A DNA stretch of 64,000 nucleotides, from positions 434,001-498,000 of the forward strand of contig NZ_OBMI01000003.1 of assembly GCF_900199185.1 (NCBI RefSeq), read 5' to 3'. The DNA comes from Sphingomonas guangdongensis (GTDB taxonomy: Bacteria; Pseudomonadota; Alphaproteobacteria; Sphingomonadales; Sphingomonadaceae). Below the pieces are notes generated by a model. It had not been told where the DNA came from and searched no databases. It saw only the letters and a list, made by a program, of their open reading frames with translations. A program made the position numbers and the translations under genes. This document shows, piece after piece, positions 16,784 to 24,439 of the stretch (position 1 is its first letter; each line of letters begins with the position of its first letter).

Positions 16784-17574
16784 CCGCGCGCTTTGCGGGC
16801 CGGACGGTGATCGTCACCGGCGCCGCGTCGGGAATCGGCCGCGCCGCCGCGCAACTGTTCGCGCAGGACGGAGCCCGGGTCGTCTGCGCCGACGTGAGCG
16901 AGGAAGTGGCCGCGACCGCCGCGGCGATCGGCGAGGCGGCCAGCCCGCTTCGGGTCGACGCGGGCCACGAGGCCGACGTGGTCCGGATGGTGGATCACGC
17001 GATCGCCTGGACCGGGCGGCTCGACGTCATGGTCGCGAACGCCGGCATCTCGGGCGGTCTCGCCACCATCTTCGATACCGATGTGGCGCTGTTCACGGAG
17101 GTGCTGCGCGTCAACCTCCTCGGGCCGTTCCTCGCGATTAAGCACGCCGCGCCGCGCGTTGCCGAGGCGGGCGGCGGTGCGATCGTGCTGACCGCGAGCG
17201 TCGCGGGGCTGCGCTCGGGCGCGGGTTCACCTGCCTATTCGGCGTCGAAGGCGGGGGTGATCAATCTGGCGCAGGTCGCCGCGCAGCAGCTGTCGGGATC
17301 GAACGTCCGGGTCAATGCGATCTGCCCGGGTCTGACGGAAACCGGCATGACCCGGCCGACCTTCGATTACGCGCGCGAGGTCGGGAAGGCGGATCGGCTC
17401 GGTCGCCTCAATCCCCTGCGCCGGGGTGGTCAGCCGGAAGAGCTGGCGGAAGTCGTCACCTTTCTCGCATCCGACGCCGCGAGCTACGTCAACGGCCAGG
17501 CGATCGTCGTCGACGGCGGGCTATCGTCGAGCCATCCGATCACGCGCCAGGAGTACGGCAAGACCACGGTGTGA
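16780..17574 (+). CDS. SDR-family NAD(P)-dependent oxidoreductase
   Basis: The 264-residue classical short-chain dehydrogenase has cofactor motif TGAASGIG (13-20), NAG at 87-89, catalytic Y153 and K157 in YSASKAG, and a typical C-terminal VNGQAIVVDGG. I chose the ATG at 16780 because it overlaps the kinase stop (ATGA); an upstream GTG would lie well inside the kinase gene. As last gene of the coupled ADH-kinase-SDR run it could act as a 3-hydroxyacyl-CoA dehydrogenase, as LvaD does in the lva pathway, but substrate identity is inference. Confidence 0.93.
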   Translation: MTARFAGRTVIVTGAASGIGRAAAQLFAQDGARVVCADVSEEVAATAAAIGEAASPLRVDAGHEADVVRMVDHAIAWTGRLDVMVANAGISGGLATIFDTDVALFTEVLRVNLLGPFLAIKHAAPRVAEAGGGAIVLTASVAGLRSGAGSPAYSASKAGVINLAQVAAQQLSGSNVRVNAICPGLTETGMTRPTFDYAREVGKADRLGRLNPLRRGGQPEELAEVVTFLASDAASYVNGQAIVVDGGLSSSHPITRQEYGKTTV

Positions 17575-17589
17575 CTTGAGCGCGTCATC

Positions 17590-17614
17590 TCATGAGCGCA
17601 TAGCTCGCTCATGA
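17590..17614 (+). promoter_or_regulatory. perfect hairpin enclosing a start codon
   Basis: A 9-bp perfect inverted repeat (TCATGAGCG / CGCTCATGA) with a 7-nt loop follows the SDR stop by 16 nt. Its 3' arm contains the ATG at 17611 of the next gene. It could terminate the SDR transcript or hold the start codon in a stem; no U-tract is present. Confidence 0.5.
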
Positions 17615-18744
17615 TCGCGCTGCTGCTGATGGCCCAGGCGGCCGTTGTTCAAGTTCCTCACACCCCACCGGCACCGCCGGTCCCGCCGCCGATAGGCACG
17701 TCACCCCCGTCGATCGGCCCGTCGCTTATCGATTTCCGTGCCGGACCGGTGCGGTGCGCCGGGCAGGAGGTTGCCGCAACCGCGCCGATCCGGCCGATAC
17801 CGGCGCTCGGCACCGTCCGAACGGAGACGACGATCGCGCCGTTCGCGATCGAGTTCGACATCGGCGCGGACGGTCGGACCCGTTCGATCAGGCCTGCCAC
17901 CCGACCGCAGCCCACGCCCTTCATCGCAACGGACGACCTGCAACCGGCCGTCGCCGCCGCCCGCTTCGCCCCAGGGTTCCCCCGTACCCGCTGCAACGTC
18001 CAGTTCGAGGTCGTCGCCGTGCCCGTCGAGCAAGCGCCCATCGCGCTGATACACCGCTACTATTCACTGCCGCATCAGCGTGGCTACGGGGAGCAGGCGG
18101 TCGAGCGGCGCATCCGCGATGAGCTCGCGACGTGCAATGCCGGCGGGCCACCGGTTATGCTGCTGCGCGCGTTTCCCGATTTCGAGCGCATACCGCAAGC
18201 GCCGGGCGCCCTGTCGATGACGATGGTTGGGTTCGACATCGGTCGCGATGGCCGCCCAACTCGGGTTCGAACGGAGACCAGCGACGGCAACCCGGCGCTT
18301 GATGCGGCAGGACGGTCGGCGGTTGCGCAATCCCGCTTCCGCGCCGGGGCGGCCAGGACCGGCTGCACCTATCCCTACCACCGCCGTCAGACGGAGCCGG
18401 TCGCGGCTCCCTCGCTTCCAGAGCTGGCCAGCTATCGTCCGGCCGGTTCTACGTGCGAGGCACTGGACGAAGACTGGACGCTACCGCCCCGCATGACCTT
18501 TCCCGCACCGTTCGGGCGTCGCGCGATCGAAGGGGTAGCCGTGGTCCGCTACGATGTCGCACCCTGGGGCCAGACCGGCAACGTCGTCGTCCTCGCGAGC
18601 GAACCAGCCGCCGCCTTCGGCACGGAGGCGCAACGCATCGTGCAGCAGGCACGGCGCGCGCCGAGCGCGACCGGCGCCACCGGCTGCGTCGAGCGAGTCG
18701 TCTTCAAGCTGCCGGGACGCGGGACCGACGCGCCGGTCGACTGA
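17611..18744 (+). CDS. secreted protein with three TonB_C-like repeats
   Basis: The 377-residue product has a short hydrophobic leader (MIALLLMAQAAVVQV), then a Pro-rich linker. Three related units of about 80-120 residues follow, each with a TonB-C-terminal-like beta-alpha pattern (FDIGADGRT, FDIGRDGRPTRVR with SDGNPALDAAGRSAV, YDVAPWGQTGNVV) and a cysteine pair (about C49/C128, C175/C252, C282/C359). No N-terminal TonB anchor with ExbB/ExbD neighbours exists, so it is not a standard energiser. A periplasmic or exported, disulfide-bonded protein is likely. No good ribosome site precedes the ATG, which is inside a hairpin; an ATG at 17629 is an alternative. Confidence 0.7.
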   Translation: MIALLLMAQAAVVQVPHTPPAPPVPPPIGTSPPSIGPSLIDFRAGPVRCAGQEVAATAPIRPIPALGTVRTETTIAPFAIEFDIGADGRTRSIRPATRPQPTPFIATDDLQPAVAAARFAPGFPRTRCNVQFEVVAVPVEQAPIALIHRYYSLPHQRGYGEQAVERRIRDELATCNAGGPPVMLLRAFPDFERIPQAPGALSMTMVGFDIGRDGRPTRVRTETSDGNPALDAAGRSAVAQSRFRAGAARTGCTYPYHRRQTEPVAAPSLPELASYRPAGSTCEALDEDWTLPPRMTFPAPFGRRAIEGVAVVRYDVAPWGQTGNVVVLASEPAAAFGTEAQRIVQQARRAPSATGATGCVERVVFKLPGRGTDAPVD

Positions 18745-18747
18745 CCG

Positions 18748-19629
18748 CTAGCGCCGCCGCATCAATCCTTCCTGCGCGGTGCTCGCGACCAGTCGCCCGT
18801 CGCGCGTGAAGATGCGGCCGCGATTAAAGCCGCGGGCGTGGCCGGACCAGGGGCTGTCGGTCGTGTAGAGCAGCCATTCGTCGGCGCGAAACGGCTCATG
18901 CAGCCACACCGCGTGGTCGAGGCTCGCGGTCTGGATGCGGTCGGTCAGCCAGCTCACCCCGTGCGGCAGCATCGCGGTCCCGAGCAGCGCGAAGTCGGAC
19001 GCGTAGCTGAGCGCGGCGCGGTGCAGGACCGGATCATCGGGCAGCGTGCCGCACACCCGAAACCAGCTGTGCCACACCGGCGCCGCCGGTTCCGGGTGCA
19101 TCAGCAGCCGCGGCGAGACGGGGCGCAGTTCGATGGGACGGGCGCGGAGCAGGAAGGGGCGGAGCTTTTCCGGCAGCTCGTCGACCTGCTGCTGGCGCAG
19201 CGCACGTTCGGACAGCAGATCCTCAGGCGGCGGCACGTCGGGCATCGCGTCCTGATGGTGCAGGCCATCCTCCGGCACCTGAAACGACGCTGCCATATTG
19301 AGGATCGGTCGGCCGCGCTGCATTGCGATCACGCGCCGCGTCGCGAAGCTGCGCCCGTCGAAGTCGCGCACCACGCGGAAGATGATCGGCAGCTCCTCCT
19401 CCCCCGCGCGCATAAAATAGGCGTGGAGCGAGTGTGCGACCTTGTCGTCCTCGACCGAACGCTGCGCCGCCTGCAGCGCCTGCGCGATCACCTGCCCGCC
19501 GAAGACGCGGCCGACCCCGCCCGGCTGGCGCGCGCCGCGATACAGGTCGGTGTCGATCGCCTCGACGTCGAGCAGCGCGACGAGCTCGGCAACCAGTTCG
19601 TCAGGCGTGCGGTCCGGGTAATGTGCCAT
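18748..19629 (-). CDS. tesB: acyl-CoA thioesterase II
   Basis: The 293-residue product has the double-hotdog TesB layout: N-terminal GRVFGGQVIAQALQAAQ, HSLHAYFMRAGEE, central catalytic aspartate region YASDFALLGTAMLPHG, C-terminal SLDHAVWLHEPFRADEW and FTRDGRLVASTAQEGLMR. It hydrolyses medium and long-chain acyl-CoAs to free acids and CoA. The start is the ATG reading MAHYPDRTPDEL; residues upstream are not family-like. It is 32 bp downstream of the acyl-CoA dehydrogenase gene on the same strand and convergent with the TonB_C-like gene, whose stop is 3 bp away. Confidence 0.95.
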   Translation of the reverse strand: MAHYPDRTPDELVAELVALLDVEAIDTDLYRGARQPGGVGRVFGGQVIAQALQAAQRSVEDDKVAHSLHAYFMRAGEEELPIIFRVVRDFDGRSFATRRVIAMQRGRPILNMAASFQVPEDGLHHQDAMPDVPPPEDLLSERALRQQQVDELPEKLRPFLLRARPIELRPVSPRLLMHPEPAAPVWHSWFRVCGTLPDDPVLHRAALSYASDFALLGTAMLPHGVSWLTDRIQTASLDHAVWLHEPFRADEWLLYTTDSPWSGHARGFNRGRIFTRDGRLVASTAQEGLMRRR

Positions 19630-19661
19630 GGGGCGCCTGTGGCCCCCGCCGGCGCTGCCGG

Positions 19662-20789
19662 TCAATATCCGCTCTTGCGGGCGAGCAGGTCGGCGTGGAA
19701 GTTCGCGTCGCCGAACATTTCCGCGAGCACGCGCGCGCGCTTCATGTAGAAGCCGATGTCGTACTCGTCGGTCATGCCGATCCCGCCGTGCATCTGGATG
19801 CCTTCCTGCACCGCCAGCGTGGTTGCGAGCCCGGTCATCGCCTTCGCGACCGAAACGGCTCCGTCCGCACGATCGTCGCCGGTATCGAGCAGCTGCGCCG
19901 CCTTCAGGACCGCGGCCCGCGCGACCTCCATCTCGGCGTAGAGGTGCGCCGCGCGGTGCTGGAGCGCCTGGAAGCTGCCGATCGCGACGCCGAACTGCTT
20001 GCGTTCCTTCAGGTAGCCGACCGTCATGTCCATCGCGCCGCCGCCGACGCCCAGCAGCTCGGCCGAGGCCCCCGTGCGTCCCGCGGAGAGTAACCGGTTA
20101 AGCGGCGCCCAGCCGCCGTCCACCTCGCCGATCACCGCGTCGGCATCGACCTGCACATTGTCGAACGTGACGCGGGCGGCGATGCTTGAGTCGGCGAGGC
20201 GCTCCGGGCTGGCCGTCAGGCCGGCGGCATCCTTCTCGACGGCGAACAGCGTCACGCCGTCCTGCTCGCTCGCGGCACCGCCCGTGCGGGCGGCCACGAT
20301 CAGCAAGTCGGCGACGTGGCCGTGAGTCACGAATTGCTTGGCGCCGGACAGGGTGAAGCCGTTGCCGCTGCGGGTCGCGGTCATGACGATGTCGGTGCGA
20401 TGCTTCGCGCCCTCGTCGATCGCGAGCGCGGCAACCGTCTCACCGGCGACGATACCGGGGTACCAGCGCGCGGCGTGGGCCGTGCCCTTCAACGCCTCAA
20501 CCGCCGCGACCGCAGTGGTGAGAAAAGGGGAGGGCGACAGGTTCCGGCCGATCTCCTCCAGCACGATGCCCGCCTCGACATGGCCGAGCCCGAGCCCGCC
20601 CGCGTCCTCCGGCACGAGGATGCCGGTGAAGCCCATCTCCGCGAACTGCTTCCACAGGTCTCGGCTGAAGCCGGTCGGGTCGTTGCTGTCCCGCAGGCTC
20701 CGCAGGTGGCTGACCGGCGCGGCCTCGGCGACGAAGTCCTTCGTCGTGTCGCGGAGCATTGCCTGTTCGTCGTTGAGGAAAAGGGGCAT
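19662..20789 (-). CDS. acyl-CoA dehydrogenase, shorter partner of an adjacent pair
   Basis: The 375-residue FAD-dependent dehydrogenase starts MPLFLNDEQAMLRDTTKDF and has the family landmarks GFTGILVPEDAGGLGLG, GAKQFVTHGH, RKQFGVAIGSFQALQHR and IQMHGGIGMTDEYDIGFYMKR near the C-terminus. It lies downstream of a second, different acyl-CoA dehydrogenase gene on the same strand, as in heteromeric (alpha2beta2) acyl-CoA dehydrogenases of steroid and branched substrates. An in-frame ATG six codons upstream is possible. The 134 bp between the two genes contain a dispersed hairpin repeat. Confidence 0.93.
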   Translation of the reverse strand: MPLFLNDEQAMLRDTTKDFVAEAAPVSHLRSLRDSNDPTGFSRDLWKQFAEMGFTGILVPEDAGGLGLGHVEAGIVLEEIGRNLSPSPFLTTAVAAVEALKGTAHAARWYPGIVAGETVAALAIDEGAKHRTDIVMTATRSGNGFTLSGAKQFVTHGHVADLLIVAARTGGAASEQDGVTLFAVEKDAAGLTASPERLADSSIAARVTFDNVQVDADAVIGEVDGGWAPLNRLLSAGRTGASAELLGVGGGAMDMTVGYLKERKQFGVAIGSFQALQHRAAHLYAEMEVARAAVLKAAQLLDTGDDRADGAVSVAKAMTGLATTLAVQEGIQMHGGIGMTDEYDIGFYMKRARVLAEMFGDANFHADLLARKSGY

Positions 20790-20802
20790 TTCACGTCCGT
20801 TC

Positions 20803-20920
20803 GTCATCCAGGCGACGGCCGGGATCCAAGGTCCCGAACGACACCGCTTGTGGCTCCGGACTCCGGCCTTCGGGCCCCGTCAAAGTAGTAGTTTGACGGG
20901 GAGCCCTGCGCCGGAGTGAC
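20803..20920. repeat. dispersed hairpin repeat, GTCATCC...GAGTGAC family (copy 1)
   Basis: This stretch is bounded by GTCATCC and GAGTGAC, with internal GGCCGGGATCC and TGCGCCGG motifs. It belongs to the same family as the element at 51418-51497. It contains a perfect 10-bp hairpin (CCCCGTCAAA, loop GTAGTAG, TTTGACGGGG; 20875-20901) absent from the other copy. It fills the gap between the two acyl-CoA dehydrogenase genes. Confidence 0.7.
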
Positions 20921-20923
20921 GGC

Positions 20924-22105
20924 TTAAGAAGGCAGTTCCAGGATCCGCTTGGCAATGATGTTGAGCTGCACCTCGCTGGTGCCGCCCTCGATCGAGTTGG
21001 CCTTGGTGCGCAGCCACTGGCGCGCCGCGGCGCCGCCGCGCGAGGCTTCGCTCTCCCATTCGAGCGCGTCCGACCCGCGCGTCGCCATGATCAGCTCGTG
21101 GCGCGCCTTGTTCAGCTCGGTGCCGTAATACTTCATCGTGCTCGGCTGCGCGGGGTGCGCGCGGCCGGCCTTGAGCTCGTCGATGAAGCGCTCCGACATC
21201 GCCGTGAACGCCCGCGCCCGGACCTCAAAGGTCGCGATCTGCGCGCGGAGCAGCGGATCGGCGAGGCGACCGTCGGCGTCGAGGCCGATCGTGGCGATTG
21301 CGCCCTCGATCAGCGGATTGCCGCCGGTGCCGCCCAGGCCCATGCCCGAGATCATCTCACGCTCGTGGCCGAGCAGATACTTCGCGACGTCCCAACCCTT
21401 GTTAAGCTCGTGGACCAGGTTCTCCTTGGGCACCTTCACATTGTCGAAGAAGGTCTCGCAGAAGGGGGAATAGCCGCTGATCAGCAGGATCGGCTTGGTC
21501 GACACGCCCTCGCTCGCCATGTTAAACAGGACGAAGCTGATGCCTCCCTGCTTCGACTTTTTGGACGTGCGGACCAGGCAGAAGATCCAGTCGGCTTTGT
21601 CGGCGTAGCTGGTCCATACTTTCTGCCCGTTGACCACGAAGTGGTCGCCCGCGTCCTCGGCCCAGGCCTGCAGCCCCGCCAGATCGGAGCCCGCGTTCGG
21701 CTCCGAATAGCCCTGACACCAGCGGATCTCGCCGCGCGCGATCTTCGGCAGGTGCTCGAGCTTCTGCGCCTCGCTCCCATACTTCAGCAGCGCCGGGCCG
21801 AGCATCGAGATCCCGAAGCTGTTGAGCGGGTTGCGACAGCGCAGGCGCGCTATCTCCTCGCGCAGAATCTTGGTTTCGGCGGCCGACAGCCCGCCGCCGC
21901 CGTACTCCTTCGGCCAGTCGGGCACGGTCCAGCCTCGCGCAGCCATGCGGTCCATCCACGCCTTCTGATCGGGCGACAGCATCGACTGATCGCGCCCACC
22001 CCAAACGGCGTCCTTCTCCGAACGCACCGGTTCGCGCATCGAGGGCGGGCAGTTCTCCTCCAGCCAGGCGCGGGTGTCAGCGCGGAAGGTGTCGAGGTCA
22101 GTCAT
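20924..22105 (-). CDS. acyl-CoA dehydrogenase, longer partner of the pair
   Basis: The 393-residue product begins MTDLDTFRADTRAWLEENCP and carries typical landmarks: WPKEYGGGGLSAAE, WCQGYSEPNAGSDLAGLQ (FAD/substrate loop), NGQKVWTSYADKADW and the C-terminal SIEGGTSEVQLNIIAKRIL. The long N-terminal helix resembles the FadE subunits that form heterotetramers. It lies between fadJ (upstream, with a hairpin repeat in the gap) and the second dehydrogenase. GAGAGG a few bases upstream supports the start; a GTG five codons earlier is the alternative. Confidence 0.93.
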   Translation of the reverse strand: MTDLDTFRADTRAWLEENCPPSMREPVRSEKDAVWGGRDQSMLSPDQKAWMDRMAARGWTVPDWPKEYGGGGLSAAETKILREEIARLRCRNPLNSFGISMLGPALLKYGSEAQKLEHLPKIARGEIRWCQGYSEPNAGSDLAGLQAWAEDAGDHFVVNGQKVWTSYADKADWIFCLVRTSKKSKQGGISFVLFNMASEGVSTKPILLISGYSPFCETFFDNVKVPKENLVHELNKGWDVAKYLLGHEREMISGMGLGGTGGNPLIEGAIATIGLDADGRLADPLLRAQIATFEVRARAFTAMSERFIDELKAGRAHPAQPSTMKYYGTELNKARHELIMATRGSDALEWESEASRGGAAARQWLRTKANSIEGGTSEVQLNIIAKRILELPS

Positions 22106-22121
22106 GGCATCCTCTCTCACG

Positions 22122-22233
22122 CCGTTCGTGCTGAGTAGGGGCTGAGCGAAGTCGAAGACCCGTATCGAAGTACTGACACCTATCCTTCGATACGCCGGTT
22201 CGACTTGGCTCAGCGGCTACTCAGGACAAACGG
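22122..22233. repeat. long inverted repeat, CTGAGTAG family (copy 1)
   Basis: Two imperfect 49-bp arms (22122-22170 and 22185-22233) can pair: the left arm begins CCGTTCGTGCTGAGTAG and ends GTATCGAAG; the right arm is its diverged reverse complement ending CAGGACAAACGG. A 14-nt loop separates them. Related copies are at 33924-34029 and 34495-34611. It fills the space between fadJ and the acyl-CoA dehydrogenase gene, both on the minus strand, ending 2 bp from the fadJ stop. Confidence 0.85.
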
Positions 22234-22235
22234 AA

Positions 22236-24266
22236 CTACTTGTTGAACCGCTCGCCCTTCTCCGCCTTGTCGCGGAGGAGCTTCGACACCTCGAACCCGT
22301 GCTTCTCCAGCCCGGCGACGATCGTCTTCAGCCCGACCGTGTCCGCCCAGAACATCGGACCGCCGCGGTACGGCGGCCAGCCGTAGCCGTAGATCCAAAC
22401 CACATCGATGTCCGACGCACGCTGCGCCTTGCCTTCCTCCAGGATGCGGGCGCCCTCATTCACCATGGTGTAGAGCGTGCGCTCGACAACCTCCTCGTCG
22501 GTGATCTCGTGCTGCGGCGTGTTGGTCTTCGCGCGAAAGTCGTCGATGATCTCGGTGACTCGCGGGGAGGGCGAGGGGGTGCGCTTCTCATCATAGTCGT
22601 AGAAGCCGGCGCCGGTCTTCTGCCCCCAACGGTTCTCGGCGGCGAGCGCGTCGCGGATGTTCTCGATCCGGCTAGGATCACGGTGCCAGCCGATGTCGAC
22701 GCCCGCCAGGTCGGCCATCTGGAACGGACCCATGGGCATGCCGAAGTCGACGTGGACCTTATCGACCTGCGCCGGCGTCGCGCCCTCGTGGAGCAGCTTC
22801 ATCGCCTCCATCTGGCGCGGGATCAGCATGCGATTGCCGATGAAGCCGTAACAGACGCCCGCCACCACCGCGACCTTCCGGATTTTCTTGGCGAGGTCCA
22901 TCACCGTCGCGAGCACGTCGGGCGCGGTCGCGTCGCCACGCACCACCTCCAACAACTTCATGACGTTGGCGGGCGAGAAGAAGTGCATGCCGACCACGTC
23001 GCCGCGTCGCTTGGTCACGCTCGCGATCTCGTTTATGTCGAGGTAGCTGGTGTTGGAGGCGAGGATCGCGCCCGGCTTGGCGATGCCGTCCAGACGCGTG
23101 AAGATGTCCTTCTTGACACCCATCTCCTCATACACCGCCTCGATGATGAGGTCGCACTCGCCGAGTGCGTCGAAGTCGAGCGTGGGGGTGAGCAGGCCCA
23201 TCGCCTGCTCGACCTGCTCTGGCTTCAAGCGACCCTTGGCGGCGCTCGCCTCGTAGTTCTTGCGCATCACGCCGGCGCCGCGGTCGAGCGCCTCCTGCTT
23301 CATCTCCACGATCGTCACCGGGATGCCGGCGGACAGGAAGTTCATGGATATACCGCCGCCCATGGTGCCGGCGCCGATCACGCCGACCCGCTTGATCGGG
23401 CGCAGCGTCGTGTCCTCGGGCACGTCGTCGATCTTGGACGCCTTGCGCTCGGCGAAGAAGATGTGGCGCTGCGCGGCAGACTGCACGCCCATGATCAGCT
23501 TCATGAAGCTCTGCCGCTCGCGCTGGACACCCTCGACGTAGGGGAGGGCCGCGGTCGCCTCGATCACATCGATGATCTCAGCGGGCGCGTCGTAGCCGCG
23601 GAAGCGCTTGGCGTTGGCGGCGCGGAACGTGTCAAACACGCCCGGTTCGACGGTCATCGGCTTCTCGCTGGCGCGTGGCAGCGGGCGAGTATCGGCGACG
23701 TCGCGGGCGAAGGCGACCGCGTCGGCCAGCAGACTGTCCTCGCCCGCGAGCCGGTCGACCAGCCCGGCAGCCTGCGCCCTAGTGGCCGGGATCGATGCGC
23801 CCTTCGTCGCGAGTTCCAGCGCGACCTCGACGCCCGCCACACGCGGCAGGCGCTGGGTGCCTCCGGCGCCGGGCAGGATGCCGAGCTTGACCTCGGGCAA
23901 GCCGAGCTTCGCGGACGACACCGCGATCCGGTAGTGACAGCCGAGCGCCACTTCGCAGCCGCCGCCCAGCGCCGTGCCGTGGATCGCCGCCACGATTGGC
24001 TTGTCCGCTGCCTCAATCTGGTCGACCAGGGTTGGCAGCATCGGCTCCTGCATCGGCTTGCCGAACTCGCTGATGTCGGCGCCGGCGAAGAAGGTGCGGC
24101 CGGCGCACGCGATCACCATCGCAGTCACGTCAGGGTCGGCGAGCCCCTGCTCAACCGCGGCGGCCAGCCCCTGGCGCACGGCGGCGCCAAGCGCGTTCAC
24201 CGGCGGGTTGTTCGACGTAATGACAAGGACGCTGCCGTCCTTCGCCGTCGTGATCGGATCGGTCAT
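22236..24266 (-). CDS. fadJ: fatty acid oxidation complex alpha subunit type: enoyl-CoA hydratase / 3-hydroxyacyl-CoA dehydrogenase
   Basis: The 676-residue multifunctional protein has an N-terminal crotonase domain (residues 1 to about 190). It carries the oxyanion stretch [10 protein letters not shown]105 in GGGCEVALG and E125 in [14 protein letters not shown]. The 3-hydroxyacyl-CoA dehydrogenase domains follow: NAD loop [11 protein letters not shown] near residue 298, catalytic histidine in [20 protein letters not shown], and a C-terminal half ending [16 protein letters not shown]. It would hydrate enoyl-CoA and oxidise the 3-hydroxyacyl-CoA. Length and order fit FadJ/FadB. No thiolase gene is in the window. 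It is divergent from the acyl-CoA ligase gene. Confidence 0.95.
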   Translation of the reverse strand: MTDPITTAKDGSVLVITSNNPPVNALGAAVRQGLAAAVEQGLADPDVTAMVIACAGRTFFAGADISEFGKPMQEPMLPTLVDQIEAADKPIVAAIHGTALGGGCEVALGCHYRIAVSSAKLGLPEVKLGILPGAGGTQRLPRVAGVEVALELATKGASIPATRAQAAGLVDRLAGEDSLLADAVAFARDVADTRPLPRASEKPMTVEPGVFDTFRAANAKRFRGYDAPAEIIDVIEATAALPYVEGVQRERQSFMKLIMGVQSAAQRHIFFAERKASKIDDVPEDTTLRPIKRVGVIGAGTMGGGISMNFLSAGIPVTIVEMKQEALDRGAGVMRKNYEASAAKGRLKPEQVEQAMGLLTPTLDFDALGECDLIIEAVYEEMGVKKDIFTRLDGIAKPGAILASNTSYLDINEIASVTKRRGDVVGMHFFSPANVMKLLEVVRGDATAPDVLATVMDLAKKIRKVAVVAGVCYGFIGNRMLIPRQMEAMKLLHEGATPAQVDKVHVDFGMPMGPFQMADLAGVDIGWHRDPSRIENIRDALAAENRWGQKTGAGFYDYDEKRTPSPSPRVTEIIDDFRAKTNTPQHEITDEEVVERTLYTMVNEGARILEEGKAQRASDIDVVWIYGYGWPPYRGGPMFWADTVGLKTIVAGLEKHGFEVSKLLRDKAEKGERFNK

Positions 24267-24382
24267 GCATTCCCCTCACAGCCTTGGCGCGACCCATACC
24301 CCCGTTTCGAAACATTGCCCCGACCCGAGGTGGGTAGATGCGCGACTCTATCGCCTTGAGCGCGGGTGTAATCAACTCTAAA

Positions 24383-24398
24383 CCGGTCACACAACCGG
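24383..24398. promoter_or_regulatory. inverted repeat in fadJ / acyl-CoA ligase divergent gap
   Basis: CCGGT-CACACA-ACCGG is a perfect 5-bp inverted repeat with a 6-nt spacer in the 173-bp divergent gap. Its ACCGG core and spacer length recall the candidate operator at 13155-13170, so both might bind the double-TetR protein. This is a weak inference because short palindromes arise by chance. Confidence 0.3.
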
Positions 24399-24439
24399 CC
24401 TTTGCGCCCAAACCCTATATTCAACTGGAGAGCAACACC

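Noticed and set aside
20803..22233. The repeats as a transposon or integron around the acyl-CoA dehydrogenases
   Set aside because: There is no transposase, no target-site duplication and no attC-like structure. The two elements belong to different families that also occur elsewhere in the window.
22299..24359. A 686-codon open frame antisense to fadJ
   Set aside because: It mirrors fadJ codon structure, has no domain, and lacks a ribosome site. It is a shadow frame.
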